Assembly: GCA_018398585.1 (NCBI GenBank)
Contig: JAGTTD010000013.1
Coordinates: forward strand, 14,359,237-14,423,236
Direction of reading: 5' to 3'
DNA: 64,000 bases
From: Simmondsia chinensis
Taxonomy: Eukaryota; Streptophyta; Magnoliopsida; Caryophyllales; Simmondsiaceae
A program made the position numbers and the translations under genes. Every line of letters begins with the position of its first letter. Position 1 is the stretch's first letter. Of the stretch, positions 32,706 to 44,282 are shown piece by piece. Under the pieces are notes generated by a model, which did no database searches, had not been told where the DNA came from, and saw only the letters and a list, made by a program, of their open reading frames with translations.

Positions 32706-33248
32706 TTTTATGACCCGGGAATCCAAGGCATGAGTTGGTTAAGTGCTGCGTTCTGGTTGAGTTGTTGTTGTTGGTATGCCACTATGCTGCTGTTAGTTAG
32801 CTTAAGATTGATGTATTAGTCATTAGTTGAAGTGTTGCGTTCGAGGTTTATTTTAGTGTATTTCCTTAAGCATAATTCCCTTGCTGCATTGCAATATCTA
32901 TTGGGTAGTCTTGGTTAGTTAAGTGTTTTGGCACCAAAGGCTTAATTGTTAGTTAGTTAAATATTTTGCTTTGAATTAGATATTTTCCTAATTGTAGTCG
33001 GTTGCTAGCTTTGTCTTGGTTCAATGTATTAGTTGCTTATAAGTAATAGTTCAAGTGTAATAAGGAATCATTCAATGATAATCACAAAATACCTCAATTT
33101 GAGATCAATCTCTTTCTCTCATCTAACTCTCTCTATTTCTCACTAACTTTCTCTAATCTCTCATCTAAATTCACTTCTTCTCATCTAAACTCTCATCTAT
33201 CTTCGTCTATCTTAGGTTATGGTTTGAGATTCAATCTCGAGCATAACA
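32706..33248 (+). repeat. 5' LTR of element C
   Basis: 543 bp, ends GCATAACA. The start reads TTTTATGACC where the 3' copy has TGCTATGACC, so the terminal dinucleotide has decayed; the duplication CAAAA fixes the boundary. Confidence 0.85.
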
Positions 33249-33250
33249 AT

Positions 33251-33263
33251 TGGTATCAGAGCC
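33251..33263 (+). other. Primer-binding site of element C
   Basis: TGGTATCAGAGCC, perfect initiator Met-tRNA match, two bases after the LTR. Confidence 0.85.
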
Positions 33264-33717
33264 TCGTTTGGCTTCCAATCGAGCTCCTAATCAAGAAAAA
33301 AATTTAAATCAGATTGTTGCTGCTGCGTAAGAGACTTTTTATGCTTTGCATTTGATTTAGTTGAATCAATTTCAACTAAATTGAGCTTGTATTGTGTCAA
33401 GCTTGGTGCTAGCTGCAATTGATCATCAAAATAGCAAGTTTTGGTGCTGAATTTTAGTCATTCCAGCCGATCAAAGTTCAAGTGCTTATGCAAGATCAAT
33501 TGGATCAAATTCAGCTCACATCTAGTAGGTCAAGTATTGTTTTATTGAAGATCTGTTACGGTTTGTTCTGTGCTGCAAATAAGTTGTTCGATTAATTGAG
33601 GTTTAGCTTAGTTCAAGATGGTCGAAGCTCTATTGTTGCCACTGGATTAGCTAGATCAAGTTCGATTCAGTTTGTGAAGATTAGTGAGAGTTAGCATGCA
33701 AGAAGCCTAATTCATCA

Positions 33718-35928
33718 ATGGCTGGTGGTGTAACCACACGACCTGGAGCAGGAGCTAGAAATTCAGTTACCTTTGTGGATCCAAATGTGTCTTATGTTGA
33801 TGCAGTTGGTGCTACACCAACACGAGATGCGCAATTTGTTACCAAGGATCAGCTGATTTCTAAAATGAATGTAATGCTTGATCGGTTAAGAAAATGTAGT
33901 ACGAGAGTGATCGAATGAGGGATGAAATGTTCTATCAACATAAGCAAAAACAGCAGGAGAATGATCAGAAGAGAGATGCATTGATGCTGCAGATGATGCA
34001 GCAAGTTCAGCAGGAAGGTAGTGAGAGGATCAAAGGTCGAATCTCTCAACAGTTGCATCAATTAGAGGAGATGGTCACTGGTTTGCAAGATCATGTTAAT
34101 AGACAAGGTGTTGCATGTGGAGTTGGGATTGTATTGCCCGCAAGCCATCAGAGGCAACCTCCTGACGTGATTCAACCTCAAGTATCGGATGCTGCTGGTA
34201 AATCTCAAGATGGACCTCAAGTTGCTAGTGTGACTGTTAGTCCTCAGGTTCTTCTTCAATCAACTGATGTTAAACCTTAAAATCAACCTCCAGAAGCTGA
34301 AGTAACTGACAGACCTCATGAACATCCATTTGATCAAGTGCAAATTCAATCTTCCAGCATGAATCTTGGACAGAATGGTCATCCTACAGAACATTCAGTA
34401 CATATCAGATCGAGTAATGTTAATGCAGGACATCTTGATCATCCACCTGATCCAACACATACGCGACTTGACTGTTTGTTTGGATAATATCTTGTTCAGC
34501 CACATGATCAGGCTCAGCAACATTTACATGGAAAAAATTCTTTTGAAAATGGTCCCATACGAAGCAGTCATGTTAATTCTGGTAATAAAAGCAATGGCTC
34601 TAGACAACCAAGAGTACAAATTGAAAATTTTGATGGAAAGCAGCCAAAATCTTAGTTAAGGAGATATGGTCGGTATTTTCATTTCTATCACATTCCGGAT
34701 GAGGAAAAGGTGGAATTGGCAGCTGTGTACCTTCAAGGAGATCATGAAGTATGGCTCGATGGTCTGTTGAAGAGCAATCCCACGCTTTCGTGTGCTTAAT
34801 TTATGGTAGAGCTTTGTGAACGCTATGGTGATGAAGATTCCAGTGACATTAGTTGATAACTTCAACAAAGTGTTTCAAGTAACAACTGTGAAGGAGTATA
34901 TGACAAGGTCTGAAAACCTTTGAGCGAGTATGATAACTGTCTACCCTCAAGCCACTGAGTCATTTTATGTCTCAAGCTTCATTAGTTGATTAACGCCTAA
35001 AATCAAGAACCTTGTGAAGGCAATTGGTCCTAGCTCTTTATCCAAAGCCTATGCAAAGGCTAAGCTCTTTGAGGCTACGGTTCTAGCATCCAATGATGAC
35101 CCAAAACACAAAGGAGTAAATGAACCCAAAGTGACCTGTACTATTGAGAAGAAGGAACAAAGGCTCTGTTGTAAGTGCAATCAGCCTTATGAATTTTGCC
35201 ATAGGTGTAATCCAAAATTCCTCATGGAAGTTAGAGGAGTCAGAGTTGAAGGGCAATCTGAAAGTGATGAGCCAGATATTGATGTTGACAGTTCAGATCA
35301 GGAAGCTTGCATAGAGGATGAAGTTGAGATTTCCTTGAAGGCTTTGACAGGACAAGGAGTTCATAATACACTCAGGATCAAGGGAAAAGCGTGCAAGTGG
35401 TCTACTGTCATTTTAATCGACAGTGGAAGCACCCATAGTTTCATTGATCCGAATGCGGTGAAGAAAGTGGGCCATAAAGTGATCAAATCCCGTCCCTTAG
35501 CCGTGACAGCTGCTAATGGGAATTCAATCCTAACTCAGACTAAATGCCAAGGTTTCAATTGGTTTATGCAAGACTACAAGTTTGAGTTTGATTTCAGAAT
35601 TTTGCCATTGGGGGGTTGCGATATAGTTCTTGGAGTTGATTAGATGAGCTATTTCAACCTGGTGTCCTTTGATTATGCTAAAAAAGCCGTGTCCTTTGAA
35701 AGACAAGGATCTAGAGTTACACTGCGAAGCATGGGTGAGCAGTCTCAATTACAGTTGAGTAGGGGAAGGAGCTTAGAAGGTGCAATTAGACAGAAAGCTC
35801 ATCAATGGGTTGGGCATCTTTTTGCAATATCACATACTGCACTAGGAGAGCCACAATTCAAAACAACCAATTCCCTAGTTGACATTCTTGACAACAAGAA
35901 TGTTTTCAAGAGGAAGGGAATGCTATGA
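33718..35928 (+). pseudogene. gag-pro: gag and protease of element C
   Basis: Start at ATG 33718 (MAGGVTTRPGAGARNSV), matching the start of B. The N-terminal region is broken by a TGA at 33916 and a frameshift, then QDHVNRQGVACGVG in another frame. The gag core traces at 34600-35010 have several stops. From 35014 a single frame runs through SLSKAYAKAKLFEA, zinc knuckle CCKCNQPYEFCHRC (the usual Gly before His is Cys), and protease ILIDSGSTHSFIDP and GGCDIVLGVD. TAG at 35641 replaces the Trp of VDWM. The frame then ends in DILDNKNVFKRKGML at 35928, overlapping the LTR start. Confidence 0.88.
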
Positions 35929-36467
35929 CCCGGGAGTCCAAGGCATGAGTTGGTTAAGTGCGGCATTCTGGTTGAGTTGCTATTGATGGTATGCTGCTAT
36001 GCTGCTGTTAGTTAGCTTAGGATTGATGTATTAGTCATTAGTTGAAGTGTTGCGTTTCAAGGTTGATGTTAGTGTATTTCCTTAAGCATAATTCCCTTGC
36101 TGCATTGCAATATTTGTTAGGTAGTCTCGGCTAGTTAAGTGTTTTGGCGCCAAAGGTTTAATTTCTAGTTAGTTCGATATTTTGCTTTGAATTAGATATT
36201 TTCCTAAGTGTAGTCGGTTGCTAGCTTTGTCTTGGTTCAATGTATTAGTTGCTTATAAGTAGTAGTTCAAGTATAATAAAGAATCATTCAATAATAATCA
36301 CAAAATATCTGAATTTGAAATCAATCTCTTTCTCTCATCTAACTCTCTGTATTTCTCTTCTAAGTTTCTCTAATCTCTCATCTAAATTCACTTCTCTTCT
36401 CATCTAAACTCTCATCTATCTTTATCTATCTTAGGTTATGGTTTGAGATTCAATCTCGAGCATAACA
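35921..36467 (+). repeat. 3' LTR of element C
   Basis: 547 bp, TGCTATGACC to GCATAACA, preceded by purine tract AGAGGAAGGGAA. TATAAG near 36254. Confidence 0.9.
36142..36155 (+). promoter_or_regulatory. E2F-like site in LTR of element C
   Basis: TTTTGGCGCCAAAG, a full palindromic E2F consensus about 110 bp upstream of the TATA box. The 5' LTR copy at 32926-32938 reads GGCACC, a one-base CpG-type decay. Confidence 0.6.
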
Positions 36468-36580
36468 CAAAAACTAAAAGTGACTTGAGCTTAAAAAGGT
36501 CGACCTGAGTCCGACCCAACTCGAGTTATTGCAACCCAAAATGACCCAAACTTTAATGGGTAAGCTTAACACAAACTACC

Positions 36581-37414
36581 TGATTGCAACATCTGGGTAT
36601 AATATAAAGAATATTAGATTGAAGTAGATTAGATTTCGTTCTGTATTTATCCATACTGGTATGTAACAAAATATGGATGTCTACTAAAAGGTTATGAAGT
36701 TGGAAGAGGGTGACATTTGCAGCGAAGGGAACAACCTAACTATGCGTAAGCATTGATTTGATAGTTTGATACGGATAAGCTAACCACCCTCTCTTTTCTC
36801 CTAATTCTCTTTAGAGTCGCTTATAAGTAAACCTTCTATCAGTTGTATATTTCCTGAAATAAATAATAATGCATATATTAGGAATTTTCCTTATGCATGC
36901 ACATTAAAGTCCATTTACTTTGACGAAATAGTAAGTATCTTGATTTTATTAAATAGGTTCATGGCGGAAAAAAACTAATATGTACCAGAAAATGTGTATT
37001 TGCAAACATACAAGTTAGTTGTAACTACTAGAGGTTATATGGATGTTATATTCGCCGGGAACTGGTATTAGAGAAAAATTAACTTATTTTGAAGCAATTT
37101 CGATTTGGATTTAATTGGAGAGTTTGAGTAATTATATAACATTAACGAGAGAGTGATTAAACCAATGGCAATAAATCAATCAAAGAGTTCATGGAATGAT
37201 TTCGGTTTAGCCAAGCAATATGACTCATTCCAGCATCGACTTTGAGAATTCGAACTATAATCTCTAAACATGTATTAACATTCAATTAGGGCATACCTCA
37301 TCTAACAACTCAATGTGTTGCATGTCTTATCTCAATAGCAATAACAAATTCTTTTATAACCCCTAATTTAATGTTCACTTAATTTTAATACAAGTGCTCA
37401 GTGTTGAGTACAAC
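36581..37414. other. Non-coding, no recognisable feature
   Basis: AT-rich sequence without coding signal or repeat structure that I can assign. Confidence 0.4.
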
Positions 37415-37805
37415 ACAACCTCATTAAATAGAGGTTAGAGATATCTAAAAAATGGAAATAAAATCAAGATAAATCAAAATAAAATCCTTCATAATCTAAA
37501 ATGCTTTCCTAAACATAAATTCATAATAAAATTCAAACTCTAATCTTCACCGCATTCAACTTTCAGCTTCTGTCTGCATAGCCGCTGACCAAGGGTCCCG
37601 CCAAGACTGATCCGCCAAGGTGCCTGTGCCTCTATTCCTTGTTAGCTACCAAACCCACTAAGACCAACTCTTCACTACTGCCATTCCGACACGAAACCCG
37701 TCAATGACCTATCTGCCGTGCTATCCGCCAAAGGAGGCGGGGTTGCATCATTCTCTCTGGCTTAGACAAGATTCAACCCAGAGAGAATGATGTGGACTAC
37801 AACTT

Positions 37806-37822
37806 GGGGGGGGGGGGGGGGG
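37806..37822. repeat. Poly-G tract (17 G)
   Basis: Uninterrupted G run between the hairpin and the polyprotein tail of the LTR pair. Confidence 0.9.
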
Positions 37823-37919
37823 CAAGATTCAGCAAACGTCTTGGCAAGCCAGGACAACGAACCACAACTAGGTAAGTTTGGTAAGACAAGGTCTAAGTGT
37901 GAGGGAACATGGCTGGGTG

Positions 37920-37983
37920 GAATTGACCCAAATGCTTCGCCAACAAATTCAAAGACGAATTCTCTCCAAGCCAGAGAGAATGA
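37920..37983 (+). pseudogene. pol: C-terminal tail of a gypsy polyprotein
   Basis: The plus frame reads PTNSKTNSLQARENDVA across the purine tract into the LTR. Element H has the similar NSLRFEKDDAAAP at the same place. Only the last few dozen residues of pol remain. Confidence 0.55.
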
Positions 37984-38508
37984 TGTAGCCCCGCCTCCTT
38001 TGGCGGATAGTGTGGGGGATAAGTCATTGGCGAGCTTCATGGCAGAGTGGCGGTAATGAAGATTTGGTCTTAGCGAGCTTGGTAGCTAACGAGGAAGAGA
38101 GGCATTGGAAACCTTGGCGGATCGATCTTGGCGGGACCCCTGATTGGCGGGTATGGAGACAGAAGTTGAAGGTTGAACGCAGTGAAGATTAGAGTTTGAA
38201 TTTAATTACAAATTTAAGTTTAAGAAATTATTTTAGATTAGGAAGGATTTTATTTTGATTCATCTTGATTTTATTTCCATTTTCTAGATATCTCTAACCG
38301 ATATTTAAGGAGGGATGAGCTGGGGTTTTAATTCATTACCCAATTGTTTATATTTATTTTGATGAGTTTCAGTTCTTTCTATTCTCAGGTGTGAGAATTA
38401 GAATTAAATTTCTGTTTTCCCTTGTTTTTATTAGTTATTAATAAAACACAAAGGAAATACTATTGAATCCTTCCCGTTTCCCCAATTTCCCATTTACACG
38501 CTGCATCA
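37984..38508 (+). repeat. 3' LTR, plus orientation, of the LTR pair
   Basis: TGTAGCCCCGCC to CTGCATCA, 525 bp. The first about 340 bp pair with the inverted left arm. Confidence 0.65.
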
Positions 38509-39308
38509 AAAATCTTCCTAATGGGTGCAGAAAAACATACAAAGACAGTAACCCTTAAACTATAAGTATACTCCTAAATTATGAGTATACTCCTCTATAG
38601 GAGTCTTAAAATGCAAAATGAACAAGAGAAAGAAAAATATCCTCCAAGTGGATCATTCTATGACCATGTATATCCTTAGGTATGAGCAAGACTTGACGAT
38701 CCAGAGACACCAGTCCAGACCAGTTATTGCTATTATAGAGGAGATTAAGGGCATGTTCGGAGTCACCTGCTTGCTGTGTCTATTCTTCGTGAAGCTCATC
38801 GCCATGCTAAGTTGCTTCATAGATGGGGGATAGACCACATAGATGGGGGATAGACCACTAGTTTGCTCTTTCCTTTTATTTTTTTATTGATTAGACTTCT
38901 GCCTTTGTTTTGTCATTTTGCATAATGTTTTTTTGCTTTCTTTTTATTGCTTGTGTATGCTTCAACCACATCTTGTGGTATGGCTTTCATAGACTTGTAT
39001 ATGTTTTTGTTTGATATATAATTTCCTCGCTCATTTATCAAAATACTTTTCATTGCAATAGTTATTTTACGGAAAACGTTTCCTTAATTGATAGAAAGTT
39101 GACTTGTCATTTAAGAAGGGGAAAATGAGTGTGTCACATGTCCCACTTAACCTCAACTTGACCAATTGTGGACCTCATATAAATTTAATAGAAAGAAATT
39201 AGTTTCATTAGTTTGTAAAATGAAAATGTTTAAGGAAAATGTTCTTTTATCGGAAAACCTTTGAGAAGTAACATTTTCCATGAGTAAAATATTTTCGTTT
39301 GAGCCAAG
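38509..39308. other. Non-coding; possible LINE or MITE debris
   Basis: Contains a 20-bp direct duplication (ATAGATGGGGGATAGACCAC) at about 38820-38860 and T-rich sequence. 39060-39290 has GGAAAAC/GTTTTCC words as elsewhere. A short frame at 38618-38833 is not recognised. Confidence 0.35.
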
Positions 39309-39313
39309 TGTAG

Positions 39314-39622
39314 TGTCATGATCGGAGTTAGTTCAAGTCCTTTTACCGGCTATTTCATATTCAAATCTTAGTTCTTGCGGTTTGGCGCCAAAATTAGTTA
39401 GTAGTGTTGTTCCTTGTTTGGTTGATTCTAATAAGTCAGTTAATGTCTAGATATTTTGTCTAGACATTTGTTCCCTTGTTCTTTGGCTATAAGTAAGCAT
39501 TGTCTTGTAAAGTGTTGCTCATCCTATGACAAATACAATTCTTTCCCTTGTTCATTTCCAATTTAGTTCAATTTTCCTTTGTTCTATCTAGATTAAGCTC
39601 AAGAACTATCTTGAGCCTAACA
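39314..39622 (+). repeat. 5' LTR of element D
   Basis: TGTCATGATCGG to CCTAACA. TATA-like CTATAAG at 39487. Confidence 0.93.
39381..39393 (+). promoter_or_regulatory. E2F-like site in LTR of element D
   Basis: TTTGGCGCCAAAA, full palindromic E2F consensus, conserved in the 3' LTR at 44350-44362, about 105 bp upstream of the TATA box. Confidence 0.62.
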
Positions 39623-39624
39623 AG

Positions 39625-39636
39625 TGGTATCAGAGC
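39625..39636 (+). other. Primer-binding site of element D
   Basis: TGGTATCAGAGC, perfect match to initiator Met-tRNA. Confidence 0.88.
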
Positions 39637-39753
39637 TTGACATTTACACTCGATTGGATTGAATTCAAGATTCAATTCGATTGCATTGTGCGATTCAGTT
39701 CGAGGTACTGCGGCATTGATCATTGTAATCAAGCTAGGAAGAAGAGATCAGCC

Positions 39754-41209
39754 ATGGCACCAATGACAAGAGCCAATGCTGCTGCTATTGCAGCTGGTAA
39801 CAATGTTAACAATGCCAGTGGAAGCACCTCGACCTATGCTGAAGCTGTTGCGGGTGATAGTGCTAACCAACAGGTTGATCGTGTGGAGCAATTATTGCTC
39901 CAGATGCAGAATATGATGCAGATGATGCAGCAAGACATGAATCGTAGGTTCGAATCACAATCGATGCAATTTACTCAGCAATTCTCTGGTCTCCAGTAGA
40001 GGATAGATCGACAACAACCTTCTACCGGTGATGGAAGGTTCTTCCCAGCCAGTCAGCAAGTTAGGCCCCCGGACCCTGCCACAGCTCCCTCTGGCAGTAC
40101 TGATAGTGCATCCAGTGCAAGGATCAATGGATCCTGACAACCTAGAGTCGATTTGGAGGTATTTGATGGTACTTTCCCTTAATCTTGGGTAAGGAAATGT
40201 GAAAAATACTTTCATTTTTATAACATTAGTGAAAATGAAAAGATAGAAGTGGCTTCTGTGTACTTGTGGGGTGAAATGGAGACTTAGTGCTATGGGTTGT
40301 TGCGTACTAAGCCTTCCACTACTTGGACTGAATTTGCTAATGAGTTGTGTGATAGATATGGTGACGAGGATGTTAGTGAACTGGTGGATAACTTCAACAA
40401 GGTTGTCCAAACTACCTCAGTGAAAGAATATATGACACGGTTTCAAGGTTTCAGGGCCAGAATACTGTCGGTTTACCCTGAGGCTCTTGAATCTATTATG
40501 TGTCCAGCTTTGTGAGTGGTCTTAAGCCACAAATTAAAAGTTTGGTGAAAGCTTTTGATCCTTGCAACCTGTCTCAAGCTTATTCGAAGGCCAAGAAGGT
40601 TGAGAGTTCAGTTTTGTCCTCTGATTCATTCAAGCCCAGAGGCAATGTTTCTGGATCGCCTGCCACTAAATTCACACAAACCAGCAGCAAGAATGCAGCT
40701 AGTGATGACAGGAGACCAAAGAAGCTTTGTTTTAAATGCAACCAAGGATATTTCTTTGGCCACAAGTGTGATCCTAAGTTTCTCATGTCAATGTCTGGTG
40801 AAGAAGCACAGGAAGCTGAATCAGATGAAGAAAAAGATTGTTCAGGAGCTGAGAATGAAGCATCAGTAGAATCTGATGAAGAGAATGATGTAGAAATCTC
40901 TATTAAAGCCTTGACACGGAGTGGATCACATAACACATTACGCATCAAAGGCAATGTAGGACAACGCGAGCTGTTGATTTTAATTGATAGTGGCTCAACT
41001 CACAATTTTGTGGACCCTAAGGTCATAAGAGCAGTGGGCCAGGAGCTCATTCAAACCAGTCCATTGGCTGTCACTATTGCTGATGGAAACACCATCTTGA
41101 CTCACACTAAGTGTAAGAATTTTGTGTGGAAGATGCAAGGACACAAGTTTGTGTATGATTTCATAGTTCTAAGGTTGGGGGCTGCGATATAGTTTTGTGA
41201 GTAGATTGG
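39754..41209 (+). pseudogene. gag-pro: gag and protease of element D
   Basis: Start set at ATG 39754 (MAPMTRANAAAIAAGN). A glutamine/methionine-rich coiled segment (NMMQMMQQDMNRRF) is cut by TAG 39997. Gag core 40140-40515 contains ELCDRYGDEDVSELVDNFNK; a frameshift near 40500 leads to SSFVSGLKPQIKSLVKA. Zinc knuckle LCFKCNQGYFFGHKC near 40725-40770. An acidic stretch (EESDEEKD-like) precedes the protease with intact LILIDSGSTHNFVDP. The frame is lost at 41185, inside the GGCD motif. Confidence 0.88.
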
Positions 41210-42949
41210 ATGGAGAGTTACAGTCCAATACTCTTTGATTTCTCCCAATTAAATGTGCCTTTTGAGAAAGAAGGAAGAAAGATCCAGCTGCAAGGCATTG
41301 TAGAGCAGGGACATCTTCGATTGATGATAGGCAAAAGCTTAAAAAGGGTACCTCAGAAAGGTGATTTCAGTTGGGTTGGTCACTTGTACTCGATCTTAGC
41401 AGGGACAGAAACTGGTGCAACTGAAACTAGTGATGAATTAGAAGCTTTACTGAAGAGGTATGAAGTGTTGCTTGAGCAACCGGATTCCTTACCACCTCAA
41501 AGAGAACTGGATCATGCAATTCCTTTAAAAGAGGGAGCAAATCCGGTGAATCTGAGGCCTTATAGATATCCACATTCTCAAAAAGATGAGATGGAGTGGC
41601 AGATTGAAGAGCTTTTGAAGACTAAGTTCATAAGACATAGTCATAGTCCCTTTGCTTCCCCAGTGATCTTGGTGAAGAAGAAGGATGGAACCTCGAGAAT
41701 GTGTGTTGACTATCGACAATTGAACCCCATTACCGTCAAGGATAAGTTCCCGATACCTATTATTGATGACTTACTTGATGAGTTGCACGGTGCTTGGTAT
41801 TTTTCTAAAATTGATTTTTGGCAAGGTATTATCAAATTAGAGTTCAAGAGCAAGACATCCATAAGACTGCTTTTAGAACTCATCAAGGGCATTACGAGTT
41901 TGTGGTAATGCCCTTTGGCTTGTCCAATGCACCCTCGACATTTCAAGCATTGATGAACCTCGTGTTTAACCCTTACCTCAGGAAGTTTGTGCTAGTGTTT
42001 TTTTGATGACATTCTTGTCTACAGCACTTCTTTACAGCAGCCCTACACTCACCTGGAGTAGGTATTCCAAACAATGCAGCAGCATAGATTGTATGCTAAA
42101 CTCTCCAAGTGTATCTTTGCCAAGAGACAAGTTGAGTACCTTGGGCATATTATCTCCGGAGAGGGTGTGGCAACAGACCCAAGCAAGGTGCAAGCCATGA
42201 GGGATTGTCCTCTGCCCAAGACACTAAAGCAACTAAGAGGATTCTTAGGCTTAACAAGGTACTACTGCAAGTTCATTGCTGGTTATGGAATCATTGCAAG
42301 GCCATTGACAAATATGTTAAAGAAAGATTGTTTCCACTGGAGTGAACAAGCAACTGAAGCCTTTGAAAGGCTTAAACAGGCTATGACCATGTCCCTTGTC
42401 CTTGTGATGCCAGATTTCAAGCTGCCTTTCATGTTCGAAACTGATGCCTGCAACACAGGAATTGGAGCTGTTCTTTCCCAAGAGGGAAGGCCCGTGGCTT
42501 TTCTTAGTCAAGCCTTAGGCCCAAAGAATCAAGGGTTGTCAATTTATGAAAAAGAATACATGGCTATTCTTCTAGCTGTGCAAAAGTGGCGGCATTACCT
42601 TGAAGGGCACTTGTTTGTGATCAAGACAGATCACCAAAGTCTCAAGTATCTTCTTGAGCAAAGAATCACAACAAGAGTTCAGAGGAAAGGCTTAATGAAG
42701 ATGCGAGGTCTGGAGTACATCATTCAATACCAGAAGGGGCTTGAGAATGGAGTAGCTGATGCCTTGTCTAGACAGTTTGAGGACCCTGCAGCCAAGGGCT
42801 CTTGTGCAACAATTACTCAGGCGGTACCTTCTTGGATGACTGAAGTGATCAGTTCATATGAACATGATGCCTTTGCACAAGCCTACATGATTCCTGACTG
42901 CCTACAATCTAGTTCTCCTACAGCTCATGCTGATGTGACTGTAAACTAG
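41210..42949 (+). pseudogene. pol: RT and RNase H of element D
   Basis: 41210-41822: [38 protein letters not shown] then DFWQG, where the catalytic Asp is kept but the LDLR context is altered. A frameshift near 41823 leads to [19 protein letters not shown] run of seven T at about 41998-42004 shifts the frame just before the catalytic FFDDIL box. From 42074: AKRQVEYLGHIISGEGV, RNase H ETDACNTGIGAVLSQ, YEKEYMAILLAVQKW, KTDHQSLKYL and NGVADALSRQF. Ends at TAG 42947-42949. Confidence 0.9.
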
Positions 42950-44254
42950 GGAATTATCAGAATTAGAGGGAAGATATACATTAGGGATGGTCAAGGGCTA
43001 AGGAAGCAAGCCATTAGAGCTTCAAACGACTCACCATGGGGAGGACATTCAGGTATGGAAGGGACTTACAAGAGACTCAAGCTGTATTTTCAGTGGCCCG
43101 GTATGAAAAGAGAAGTACAAGAATTTATGCAGCAATGTGGAGTCTGTCAACAAACCAAAGTAGAGCACACTCCTTACAAAGGATTGTTACAGCCACTTCT
43201 CATTCCGGAAGGTGCTTGGAGTCATATTAGTATGGATTTTATTGAGGGGCTACCCAAATCAGAGGGGAAGGAGGTCATTTGGGTGATTGTGGATCGTTTT
43301 ACCAAATTTGGTCACTTTGTAGCACTCCATCACTCCATTACCGCACCGAAGCTAGCCAGAATATTTTTGGATCAAGTGTACAAGCTTCATGGGCTACCTC
43401 AGTCCATTGTTTCTGACAGGGATAGGTTATTCACCAACTCCTTTTGACGTGAGTTGTTCTTGCTGCTGGGTACTACATTGGCTATGAGCTCCTTGTATCA
43501 TCCTCAGTCTAATGGCCAAACTGAGAGAGTTAATAAGTGTATTGAGTAATACCTACATGGAATGACACTCACACACCCAAAGCAATGGAACAGATACTTA
43601 TCTCTTGCTGAGTAATGGTATAATACTCACTTCCATTCTTCCTTAGGTGCTACACCTTTCACAGCCTTGTATGCCTACGATCCTCCTTCACCTTTGCTTC
43701 AACAAGGGGCAGTATCATAGGTTGAAGGTGTTAATGAAATGCTGAAGTAGAGAGTTCAGTTGGCACGACAGCTTAAGGATAACCTTCACTTAGCACAGGC
43801 TAGGATGAAATTCTTCGCGTATAAGAAGAGGATTGACAGAAACTTCAATGTGGGAGATCTCGTTTACGTCAAACTACAGCCCTATAGGCAAAGCTCAGTG
43901 GCTGTCCGCAAAAATATCAAGCTATCTGCAAGATTTTATGGACCTTACAAGATTCTTGAAAGAATTGGTAAGGTTGCTTACCGGCTGGAACTGCCAGAGG
44001 ACAGTTTGGGGCATTTGGTCTTCCATGTTTCCCTACTTCAGAAGCATGTACCAGATCCAGAGAAAGGAGCAGTAGCTGTCTTACAAGCTTCCAATGGGCT
44101 GTTAGTTCTTGAGCCTATAGCCGTTGTGGACAGCAGGACAGTGCAGAATCAGGGGAAGCAAGTCTCGGTGCAACGGGCAAACCTGGGTGCTGACAGTACC
44201 AGTTGGGAAAGCTGGAGGTTTATCAAGTCTCAATTCCCTTATTTTCATTCTTGA
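42950..44254 (+). pseudogene. pol: Integrase and C-terminus of element D
   Basis: Same frame as RNase H. Zinc finger NDSPWGGHSG and CGVCQQTK; core MDFIEGLPKSEGKEVIW, SIVSDRDRLF, then SLYHPQSNGQTERVN. Stops: TGA 43445 (Trp in relatives), TAA near 43548 (Gln), further stops at about 43614, 43718 and 43748. The last part 43760-44254 has VGDLVYVKLQPYRQSS, ARFYGPYKILERIGKV and HLVFHVSLLQKH, then a degraded chromodomain ending FIKSQFPYFHS. Confidence 0.9.
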
Positions 44255-44268
44255 GGCAAGAATGTGCT

Positions 44269-44282
44269 GAAGAGGAGGGTAA
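44269..44282 (+). other. Polypurine tract of element D
   Basis: GAAGAGGAGGGTAA immediately before the 3' LTR. Confidence 0.7.

Larger units (their letters stand above)
32706..36467 (+). mobile_element. Ty3/gypsy element C (Reina-like), gag-protease only
   Basis: 3.8-kb element with LTRs 32706-33248 and 35921-36467 and duplication CAAAA at 32701-32705 and 36468-36472. The internal 2.7 kb has primer site, gag and protease, then passes directly into the extreme C-terminal KNVFKRKGML tail and polypurine tract; RT, RNase H, integrase and chromodomain are absent. Either a deleted copy or a non-autonomous form that would use enzymes of a relative. Several frame breaks in gag show that this copy is inactive. 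Confidence 0.9.
37415..38508. mobile_element. Head-to-head LTR pair of an H-like gypsy family
   Basis: Left arm (about 37415-37747) is the reverse complement of the first part of the LTR at 37984-38508. Each LTR start is abutted by the same purine tract CCAGAGAGAATGA, inverted on the left (37748-37760) and direct on the right (37971-37983). A third copy of the tract (37779-37791) makes a perfect 15-bp hairpin with the left one (about 37746-37760 and 37779-37793). Between them lies a chromovirus polyprotein tail. The LTR start motif and the CTGCATCA end resemble element H. Confidence 0.7.

Noticed and set aside
38618..38833. 71-codon ORF as a membrane peptide
   Set aside because: No known motif, repeat-adjacent, antisense ORF of equal quality.
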